From Phytoseiulus persimilis (lineage: Eukaryota; Arthropoda; Arachnida; Mesostigmata; Phytoseiidae): DNA of 64,000 bases. The stretch spans positions 40,610,001 through 40,674,000 of the forward strand of contig CM075101.1 of NCBI GenBank assembly GCA_037576195.1, in the 5' to 3' direction. Below the pieces are notes generated by a model, which saw nothing but the letters and a program-made list of their open reading frames with translations, was not told the DNA's origin and did not search any database. Of this stretch, positions 37,501-46,768 are shown piece by piece (within the stretch, counting starts at the first letter, position 1; every line of letters starts with the position of its first letter). The translations under genes and the position numbers were made by a program.

Positions 37501-38929
37501 GCAACCCTAAGAAATCAACCCCAACGACGCTCCGGCTCAGATGAAATCTGCTATGATTGCAACTCCGAGGTGGATCGACTCATCACGGTCGACAAGAAGG
37601 CATTGTCACATATATCACCTCTTCGCCGCCACTCGGTCGGCCCGACTGATTCCTCAAAGGATAAATCGAACAGCCGCTTCAAGGCGCACACACAAATTTA
37701 TCGAGCTGTTACGTCTCAAAAAAAGCGACTATTCTGTAAAAAAAAATGCTCAAAGTACTTTTTTATCGCTGACTCCGACCGATAGCTCTACCGTAGTATT
37801 CCTACGGGGGCCACTGAGACCGTAGAGCCACAAATCGAGCGTATCGTGATTGCAAGGTGGCTTCCCGACACCCAGTCAGATTGGTGTTGCCGATCATCAT
37901 TTCTGAACAGGACTCACTTCACCGGCACGGATATCCAAGCCAGGAGGAACGATACGCTCCACACGAGAATACACGAGGTTAGGGCTGGAAAATGATATGT
38001 TTTGAAAATACGAGAAACGCAGACTCGTAAGAGAGGACGGCGAAAAATTCCTGCGTGAAGGCGGAACCAGCGGAGAACGTTAACGCCTGATGACGGTCAA
38101 CACAACGAAAGGGGAGCAATGGGAAACTGGTTGTCACAGAGAAGTTATTTTTCATCCTGATTGGGACAGCAAAGAACAAGAACCTCTCGAGACAAGTGAG
38201 GATGAGAAAGGGGGTCTATCGGGGAAGAAGCCAACGCGTGGGATCGGGCGGAACTATATGAGTGTGCGAGTAGCAATCCAAAAGAAGAAGAGTCGAGGAA
38301 CTCTTTCTCCCTACCTTGGTAAAAAATCACTGACTGTTCCCTCTCATCGAACTCAGGTACTGTGTGGCGAATCTCTTTGGATATCTTGAGTCCAGAGAGT
38401 ACTGCATCTCCGACTTCAACCACGGTGGTCCTCGCTTCGGACCCAGAACTATGTTCTTTCGTCGGTCGTTGGATCGTCAAGTTGGGCGCAGATCTCATCG
38501 TACACAGCAAGGATTAAAGCGGACACCCAAGCAATGCCAAGCGCAGATTTCCTGCTTCGTTGCTTCCATAGATCGCATTACCATTGCATAATACCATAAA
38601 ACGACCCATGCGTCGATGGTGACCAAATCTGACAGATGAAGACTGCTGGTTGTAACTACTGCGCTCCATGCATTGCATCATATGTGATTTGGTTCGGTTT
38701 TGTTCTCCGCGATCATATTCCTCCCTTTATCAGTTCCATATTGGGCCTGGTCAGAGAACCATGACTCTTCCAATCAACCATGGACTTGTGTGGCTATCAG
38801 CTTCTTGGGAGCATCTGACTGACATGGTTCGGAACTGCAGGGCTGTATGTCCCGTTAACTGCTTGCGAGCGAGACTCGAAAGAAGGCTGAGTTCGAGTCC
38901 AAAATGTCAGAGAAGTTGCACAGTGAGAC
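34572..38929. other. Unassigned stretch
   Basis: An ATG-led plus frame of 99 codons at 38090-38389 is Lys/Glu/Thr-rich and could be real, but it has no motif and no supporting context. The 154-codon plus frame at 36286-36750 is Arg/Ser-rich and of chance character. No RNA gene or mobile element was recognised. Confidence 0.3.
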
Positions 38930-39560
38930 CCAGAAATACCTCAATGAGAATTACGAATATATTCCGTGTTAGTTTAGCGTCAGTATCTTTAAAACGTCCC
39001 GGAAGTACAATAAGAACGTCTTTTTCTGACGTTTCCCCCAGAAATGTGATACCCCGTTCTCTCCGGGGCCCACACTTTCTGCAGTCTCTGTCCTTCCCAG
39101 AGGCCTGCTGCGCAACATGCCGCGAGTTTGACGTTGACCGGATCAATCCCGTGACGTCCATCGAGGGCGATCACGAAACCTACAAACAGAGAATCATTCT
39201 TGTTTCCTACGAATATAGTTGAGGGACTGGCCCGAAGTACCGCCACAAGTTGCCTGGCGATCCGATCAATCGCCTTGAGGGTTATCGGAGACGAATAAAT
39301 AAACACAGAAAGGAACCACACGTTTATAGATAACAGGAGGGCAACAATCGTGTGAGAGGGCGATGGGATCAGGGGAGTGGGTTGCCTATGTCCTTCCCGG
39401 AAACCCGCTCCACAACAAGTCTCATGTCTATCCGATCGATTGTTTGGGAGCTCATCGAATGTAAGCAAACAAACGAGTGGATCTTCGTTTCTCACGGATA
39501 CTGTGGATAAAGATGTTGTAGAGATTCACATTCGGAGCAACGAAAGCAATCGGAGGGAGT
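38930..39560. repeat. Old tandem duplication, unit about 290 bp
   Basis: Two blocks about 291 bases apart align on the plus strand: one starts TCTGTCCTTCCCAGAGGC near 39088, the other TATGTCCTTCCCGGAAAC near 39388. The alignment continues for over 100 bases to the AATATAG and ACTGTGG endings. A third partial block near 38940-39010 shares the TATATTCGTA-like end of the unit. On the minus strand one 168-codon frame (39495 to 38989) reads through two units and so has an internal repeat of about 97 residues, including a hydrophobic stretch. The plus strand has a 184-codon ATG frame (38668-39222) over the same DNA. The repeat could be a decayed satellite or part of a mobile element. Neither frame is recognised. 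Confidence 0.45.
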
Positions 39561-41759
39561 ATACTGAAGGCCGCTGACATATTGAGGCTCCAAGGCCGCT
39601 TTGTCAAAATGAACCGGTCGTTCAACGACCGAGGATCTCGAACGACCCTGAGCACGAGCAGACAAAACATTGTCGGAGGTGTTATCACTCACGAACTCTT
39701 CATCCACTGACGAAGTAGATCAGCTCACTTCGCACCGACCGCTCGGCCATCTCGGATTGGATTCTTCCCCGGATAGAGCCTCCAGCTCTCGGGTCATACG
39801 AATCAAGACACACTTGAAGTTCCACGACCGTTCTCCAGGGTGAAACTTTATCGGAAACCAGCTAGGTCGCTTGGAGGAGTCGGCCCTCCCCTCGGAGGCT
39901 GAAAAGCCCCAGAGAGAACCCGGGTCGTTGATGTTCATTTCCCTGTAATGATTTAAAATAGACTAGAGTTCATCCTTATAGAGATCCTGGCCGAGGCCAC
40001 AGCTCCGAACGGTTGAGTGGATAGCTTGTCGCTGGTATGTCTTCCGGTTGGTAACGGTGAGCGATAGTCCATGCGCCGAGGTCAGCAACTCCGCAGCAAG
40101 ACACTCCTGAAATTGAGTGACAGAAAATAACGGGATTCCGAGCTCAATAACAACTCATGCTGAATTAAATTGTCGAGTGCGTACGTCTGCATGGAGATCC
40201 ACTTCAGCATCGTGTATCATGGAGCGCTCATCGCTTCCAAGTCGGTGATCCTGAGTGATGCTGCTCGATGCACCCTTTAGCCAGGGAGCCTTCCCGTTCC
40301 ACTTGGGCGATCAATGTGAAGTCTCGACATCCTTCAATTGAGAGGATTCATCTGTTTCGACCATGCTCCTCAAAAAACTCTCATGTTACGCCTTTTCCTT
40401 ATCTCTCCTGGAGAGCTCTTCAAGGAGTTCGTCTGGCTTTCCCGCCCGCATCTTCAATGGCTCCGTAACGTGAGCCTCGCTCGCACCAGCCCATGCCCTG
40501 CCAGACAGTCATCATTCAAGAGATTCAGGAAAGTCATGGGAGCTGGTTACTAGCAGCGAAGGTTAAAACAGGATGTACTTGTGGCGAGAATAGTCAACAG
40601 GAGCCAGGAGCAAAGTTTTTCGTTAGCAGTCATCCCATTGAAACTTGTGCCATGTTGGACGGCGGATGACAGATTCAAGTAGATCGTCAACGGGTGCCCA
40701 TTGTCCAGGAAAGATGAAGCAGGAGATAAGCGTCCACGCAGCGCCCAAACTGAGGTAAAGTGGTCTGCCTTTTCGTGCTCTGCTTGCTGCTGCGTCCTGA
40801 CTGCCTTTCAGGCGGACAGCCAGCCCGTTACGGTATAAGTTTTGTCTTTCATTATCCTTACGCCTGGTGCTTCTCGTTCAGACAGACTCCTGCTAGTCAG
40901 ATGACCGTGACACAGTTGTCCGACTCATTTTCAGATTCGGATTTCGTTTTTCCTGGTGAAAAGAGTTTCTCGATGGAGTCATGAGAGACAGGGAAACGAA
41001 TCCGGAAGTGAGACCACACGCCGAGAGGGACCGAAGGATTCGTTCGATTATCCCGTAGCTGCCATACTGCCGTTAACGCACCCAAGTTTCCACAGGAGTC
41101 CCACAAACCCCAAGTTCTCAAACTGGGACTCGGAAAGGTTGATACAGAAACTTCCCTAGAATTCAGTTTGCAACACGGACCGCTCACTCGAAGTATCAGA
41201 TTGAGTTGTAAGCAAAGTGGAGCGGCTGGATGAATGATGACAGAATCTTTCATATGAACGCGAGACGCGGAAGATGGATTGAGCCGCCGCGATCCCCGAG
41301 AACAACAAGATGCCTTCCAACCTCCGCTCACATTTATGGCCCTTGGGTCAAGATTCCGCTCTAGAATCTGGGATATTTTCCAGATGCTGCCGAGAGGAGA
41401 CTCTCCGCTGAAGCCGCTTCTGTTCTTATTCCAAGCGTTTCGCGTAGACCCCATGGTTACATCCGTTCGTCACTCCGATCGACTGTAACGGATACGTAGT
41501 GCACGGGAAGCTCCATTCAGTCATTCTGAGGTCGAGTCTGCCTCGGGCTCGCGGCTCGGTTTGGGTGGAGTTATTATATCATTATTTCATTCGTTCGTTC
41601 TCGTCAGTTGATAACATTCATTTGTCGGGACGAGCTTATTCTGCCGACTCCGGCCTAAGTCTTGATTCTCGTTGGATGATTGGACTCATTTCAATGCGCA
41701 GATGAACGATGGTGGAAGAAGGATTTATTGGTTATAACGTGCCAAAATCGAATTCCTAC
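39561..41759. other. Unassigned stretch
   Basis: The longest frame is minus 40897-41454 (185 codons). It is Ser/Arg-rich in its first half with an acidic Ser/Glu tail. Its length is within chance expectation and no domain is visible. A small perfect hairpin, CGGTCGTT-C-AACGACCG, sits near 39617. Nothing else is supported. Confidence 0.3.
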
Positions 41760-41761
41760 TA

Positions 41762-42125
41762 CAGGGTGGCTTTTTTTGATCGGGAATTTCCGAGCCGTAT
41801 CTTGTTTTGGCCATACCTTTCTCAGTTCTTGGAATTTTTCCGGAAGTCAAAAAGTGATCGATAGAAAATATCGGGGCGGTCATTCAAATAGAGGTGATGG
41901 AAGTTGCGGTCAGGAAACGGATTTGAGAATGACAAACTTTTTTTTTCCGAGGTCTCCCTGAAAGTCATCGTATTCATCCGATCGGACTCGTGGGCGTCGA
42001 ATTGGACGCGCGGAAGGAAGCCGGTCATTCGCTCGAGAAATGATCGGAGTTGTCTCATTTCCTCGAAAAATGACAAGCGATCGTATCAAGAATTCCCATG
42101 GTGTGAAGGGTGATTTTTGCGACCG
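41762..42125. mobile_element. Half-copy of a CAGGGTG long-TIR transposon
   Basis: Starts at CAGGGTGGC directly after TA (41760-41761) and aligns through about 360 bases with the left half of the copies at 45921-46768 and 58727-59500. Shared landmarks are GAGCCG near 41790, GTCAAAAAGTGATCGATAG at about 41845, CTCCCTGAAAGTCATCG at about 41953 and GAAGCCGGTCATTCGCTC at about 42018. The alignment fades just after AAGGGTGATTTTTGCGACCGA, and no CACCCTG right terminus follows. This is therefore a left-end fragment or a copy with its right half deleted. No transposase is encoded. The short frames over it (41680-41961 plus, 41822-42076 minus) are by-products of the repeat. Confidence 0.75.
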
Positions 42126-43657
42126 ATTCGATGCTCACATTTCTCATGATCATCGTTCGAGTCCTGCATTACCCCGCCCCATTTTTCTGACATGGTCTTG
42201 GCGTTGAACTCGAGACAGGTTGAGCTCCCATCGCACAGTCTCGACCCTTCCTTCTTATTACTTCCCGCGTCTAGGGATTTCTCTCATCCCAGCAGCACAT
42301 GTTCCACGGTTCCTCTCTTTCGCTGCTTCAATGTTCGATCATCTCGAGGGCTGGCGGTCTAGAGTTTCCACCAACGTCGAGATTCCTTCGAGTCAGAATC
42401 ACTTCCATCTTTCCGTATTCAAAATATCAGCGAGAGCGGCCTCGATTTCCAGCCGTGAAATTTCCCGTGTCCTTGCGTTCGAATTCATCTTCCAACGTCG
42501 CGGATCCTTGTAGGAGGTTGCTGTCACGTTCTCGATCGATTCCGTGGGTTCCGAAGAGCCCTTCAATCTCTCATCCGCTGTTGCCGCTGAGGATTCTGGC
42601 CTTGTGACCATACCTTCCTCCTTCCCGAATGTAACTCCGGAATCCCTTGTCCCTCCTGCTCCCCCGATTATGTCGTCGCGCGACGCCCTATTGCGGGTGG
42701 AAAAAAACGGAGGCAACGGAACCATCTCCTCCGGAACTCCCTCTTCAACTCCAAAGGAGTTTCATGCCCGGGTTGAGGGACACGGATCCGCAAACGTCAC
42801 CACTTCCACACAGCAGTGACCATGATGCTGGCGCGGACGCTCAGTTTTCTCGAAATTTCGGAATCACCTGGGAGTATCTTGACGCCCTCTCGACGAATGA
42901 TTGCTCTGATAATACGATAATTGGAATGCTGCTTTCGAGATTTGAATTTCAAATTGCCACGGGACGATTTAGGAATAAGAACGACGGATGCCGAATGCGG
43001 TGTAATCATAGTTCTTTCTGCGTAGAGTTGCAGATAATACGCAGTAGTCTGTGAATAATTCATGCTCAATAAAAAGTGGTTCTGCGATGACGTTCCATCT
43101 TGCTCGGCAAATCGCTGCCCGTTCACGTCCAACCGCGGCTCCTCGCTCTAGGATCGGGAATGTCTCTGTACACCCATCTTATGAGTCGGTCTCAGACGTC
43201 ATCTCAGATTCTCGATTCTCGGGGTCTCACCGGCTACTTCGAACAGGCCATAGTTTCGTTCACGGACGCGGCAGCGTGAACGGCGGCATTATCTCGTTCA
43301 AACATGGAGGGGGTGCTTCCACCGCCGGAGGTTTTCGTTCGGCCGAGCTCCTGAATCTGTCCCTCGCATACGTTCCTTTCTGGTTGGAGCATCTCTCTTC
43401 TACAGCCTTATTATCGACAGTCAAGTTTTCTAGATTGAATCTGATGACAGAGAGATGATTTTGATGCTGCCACGGAATACTCCCAGATTCCCAGACGCGT
43501 ATAATTCCAAAAAATCGATTTCGAGCCGTGACATAAAATTATCGACGGGCTGATATATACTACGATTTATGAATTCTCGAGAGTCAATACTTCGTCGAAT
43601 CCCCATTGCCCTTGATGACCTCAAAATTGCGCCGTGGGAGGGAATCATGGAGTGGTT
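42126..43657. other. Unassigned stretch between transposon remnants
   Basis: A plus frame at 42544-42819 (Ser/Pro/Thr-rich with Val/Glu) and a plus frame at 43051-43458 (135 codons) are fairly balanced. The minus frames opposite (42399-42725, 42797-43132) are as well. None shows a motif. The segment just before 43658 should contain the far end of the transposase element, but its terminus could not be located. Confidence 0.3.
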
Positions 43658-44406
43658 TCATGTCTCGTTCCCCGATCTGGCCCAGGATGGAAGAATCGCA
43701 TGCACAAGTTCTTCTCTCGTGTTGTACTGCTCCCCACTGGGATAAACGAGCCGAACCAACGTTCCCCAGAGGTTCTCAATGATGTTCAGGTTGGGGCTCT
43801 TCGGAGGCCAGTCAAGAAAGCTCCGCTTTCTCGACACCAATCTTTGATTATGGCCGCCGTGTGCACGGAGGCGAAATCTTGCTGGGAGATGAAATCCGTT
43901 CCAATTTTCTCCAAAGCTTGGGTCGCAAGTGGTTTCAAGAAACTCGACATCACAATTTTTTTTCCCACAAAGATGATTTGGAACGTCCCGCGGCGTGACC
44001 GCTCCCCGGATAATAACTGAACCGCCCCCGAACTGTCTTTAAGAACAGAATCTTTCAAGTAGTTAAGGAATCCATCCGTACCGTCTCGATTGCGCTTTTG
44101 CTCATCGCTTAAGACAAGGTCTTCCATTTCCGAAACCCAATTCATCCATTCCTGGGCGCGATCGAGCCTGGTGTCTCGATGTTTTTTCGTCAGCGGGGGC
44201 TTCCCGCATATTTTCTCGAATTTCGGATGATCCGCACATCTCCTTCCGCCCCAGACGGTCTGTTCATGCACTGGGAGGCTGTTCGGATCTCCGATTTGAG
44301 CGCAAGAGACAATCGTGTTGCTTGCAGCCTGTAGTATGTTCCGTTTGTGATGATCTGAGAGTTTTTTGCTCCGTAGTTTGTACGATCCGATGCCAAACTG
44401 AGTCGA
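43658..44406 (-). pseudogene. Tc3-like (Tc1/mariner superfamily) transposase, frameshifted
   Basis: The minus strand reads, in order, an HTH-side segment ending KKLSDHHKRNILQAASN (about 44360-44312), the first catalytic region VLSDEQKRNRDGTDGF (Asp at about 44106), the second catalytic region QQDFASVHTA (Asp at 43878-43876), then DWPPKSPNLNIIENLWG (Glu at 43777-43775). These are the D, D and E regions of a DD34E transposase, the enzyme that cuts out the element and inserts it at TA. The frame shifts between AFL and DWPP, so the last region is in another frame. Asp-to-Glu spacing is 101 bases, about four fewer than DD34E requires. The usual QQDNAS has Phe for Asn, and the region between the first and second Asp is shorter than in intact members. 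The upstream open extension to 44490 is not transposase-like. This copy is dead. Confidence 0.9.
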
Positions 44407-44429
44407 CAAATCGTGCCTGTGTGCATAGC

Positions 44430-44457
44430 ACCTTTGCCCCCCCCGGCGACGCCACTG
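44430..44457 (-). mobile_element. Possible transposon terminus CAGTGGCG with G8
   Basis: Read on the minus strand the segment is CAGTGGCGTCGCCGGGGGGGGC. Ends beginning CAGTGGCG followed by a G run are seen on many animal DNA transposons. It lies just upstream of the transposase remnant and could be its 5' terminus, or the end of another decayed element. The flanking dinucleotide is AT rather than TA, and no matching inverted end was found below 43658, so this stays tentative. Confidence 0.3.
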
Positions 44458-45920
44458 ATTGAGAGTGCGAAGTGAATGAAATAAGAACAATGCAGTGTCG
44501 AATCAACTTTCTAATGGCAACTCGCGTGCACCGAATCAGAGTAAACGAATGCACAATCTCTGACGACGACGATTGCCACTGGAGATGACGACGAAGAGTA
44601 TAGTAAGATGCTCAATGAATGAGATTTGCGTATGGTGATGGCCCTTTAGAATTGGAACATTCGTTCGTCGGAACGCATGTCCATTCGATCCAATTTCAAA
44701 ACGGAGGAAACATGTATTTTCGATCCCGGCCGACTGCTCTCGGAGGGTTCCCCCTCGTAGCACAATCGAGCGACGAGTAAAAATAGAAAAAGGGGATACT
44801 CGAAACCAGTGGAATACTGATTCACGAGAAAAACGTCAGGAGGTAGAAGAGTTCAGCGAATCTTAGATGCTGTGTCGGGAAACAGCAAGTCGGGTTCTCC
44901 ACGTTTGCTCCAAAGATGATCTTAGCTCGATTTATCGGGGAGCATTTATTCGCATCGAGGACCCCCGAAAATGCTTGACGGACCTCCAGGATCCGCGGGC
45001 CCCGGGTTCGGAACCACTGCTCCAGTGGAACTGCGGAATTCGTTTTTCGATCAAACAAGTGGGAACCCGCTGTCTCTAGGTACTCACCCATGCTCTAGCA
45101 ACTCCAGAATCTATCGGATCGTATTAATTTTCTCAATCACTCATCAAACATTCGACAAGCCCTCGCCGCTTTCGAGAGCTGGACTCGCGAAGCAGGTCGC
45201 TCTTTCCGGTCGCAGACCATTGATCTCAACCCGTGTGCAGCATCAATCAAGCGGTCGGGAACCTCTCTAGACACTCCACAACTATAGCGCGGAGAAATCA
45301 CTGCACGAAAGACATCTGTTGCTCAGGACTGCGGATTCCAACGATTGCCAAGTTCAGGTCAAAATTATATTGATCAATTACAAATGATGCTCATCCCCCA
45401 CCAACCGTCTTTGTCGTGTTCCCCCGAGCTCCCGGTGGTCCTCGGCGGAAACCAATCATCTGGCCAGCGCGTGTGCCTCGTAATGATGATGAGAAGTACA
45501 TTCAGGTCTGATTTGAGGGGTCGTCTCTCTCGATCCCATACCCAACGCAATGTATACATGCCGATTTGTTTGGACTGTGAGCGGTGCTCCCGCGTCCGTC
45601 GCATTCCGGCTCTGACCATGGACATCAGTGAACTCCCACGGCTGTTCCAGTTCAGCCCGAAGGCTTGATCGCCTCTTTCATCCAGCACTCGATTTAATCT
45701 CGAAGATGCTTTTGAAGTGTTTCAGTTCTCCATGAAAGGCGTTTGCTCGTGAGGTCACAGGTTTCTTGTAAGCATCACGCAGTCACGATGTTTCAACATT
45801 ACATCTGCTGTTTTCTGAGGCTGTTCGTTATCTTCACCGGACTCCGAGAAAGGGGCTTTCACTGCGCCCCATACCCCTGGAATTGACGACTCCAGTTCCG
45901 GCGGAGTTCCTGCCGCCTTA
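44458..45920. other. Unassigned stretch
   Basis: A minus frame at 45755-45964 runs into the left end of the next transposon copy and is not a gene candidate. Other frames are short. I see nothing that can be assigned. Confidence 0.35.
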
Positions 45921-46768
45921 CAGAGTCGCATTTTCAGGTCGGACACTTCCGAGCCCGATTTCATTTTGACCGTTCTTTTTTTCGACTCCCGAAATTTTGA
46001 CAGAAATCAGAAAGTGATCGATGGAGGATTCTGGGGTCCTCGTTTTTCGTCGGAGTGGATATGATGAAAACTGCCGTCAGGGGCTGGTTCCCGAAGTGAC
46101 CCACTTATTTTCGAGTTTTTCCTTGGATTGTTCAGAAAAGCGTCAAATTTCATCGGATCGCACCCGCCGAGGTCGGGTCGGACGAGCAAACGGAAGCCGG
46201 TCACTAGCCAGGGAACCGATTGAATGATTATTCCGACTCCTCAACAAATGGCATGCGTTCGTATCGAGAAATCTCTCGATGTTACGGGTGCTCCTGGGAA
46301 CCGAGGGCGGGAAACTGAATGAGGGTCATTTGCGGTGACAATCGAAAATCGTAGGATCAACCCGGCAACCCAATTTTCGGATGATTCGGCCATTTCTGAG
46401 TTTCGGTCACCGGATACTAATGGATAAGCCGGAGGATGAACTGCATCTGCTCGCAGCGTAAAATTCCTCTCCGTTGAGGAGTTACAAGAGGATATGCGAG
46501 GAAAACGAGATTGGCCGGATGGCGGGGACTCGAAAAAGGGGTGAATACGATGGCTCGCCAATTCCCGTGGCGTCGAGGTAACTTCTATCGTTTTTTGGCT
46601 AGTGGCCGGCTCTCTTTTTCGCGTTAGAGGCGACCCAGGCGAGTTCGATCCGATGAAATTCGACGTTACCCTGATTACTCTCAGGAAGACCCGGGGAAGA
46701 AGCTCTTGCTGATCGCAATTCCCACTCGAATCGGGCTGAAAAATTCTCGCCTTGGGAATGCCACCCTG
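45921..46768. mobile_element. CAGGGTG long-TIR transposon, non-autonomous copy, 848 bp
   Basis: The left end is CAGAGTCGCATTTTCAG after TA (45919-45920). The right end, read inward on the minus strand, is CAGGGTGGCATTCCC (46768), with AA rather than TA outside. The arms are long and imperfect: AAATTTCATCGGATCGCAC at about 46147 on the left is mirrored by TTCGATCCGATGAAATTCG at about 46647 on the right, and both lead into a GCCGG block on the inner side. The centre (about 46300-46520) aligns with the copy at 58727-59500. The 196-codon minus frame at 46241-46831 overlaps the element and the flank, has no transposase motif, and is not conserved in frame in the other copy. The element appears to be a passenger. 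Confidence 0.8.

Noticed and set aside
40897..41454. 185-codon minus frame ending in an acidic tail and a PDZ-ligand-like C-terminus
   Set aside because: A few C-terminal residues are not evidence, and the rest has no recognisable domain.
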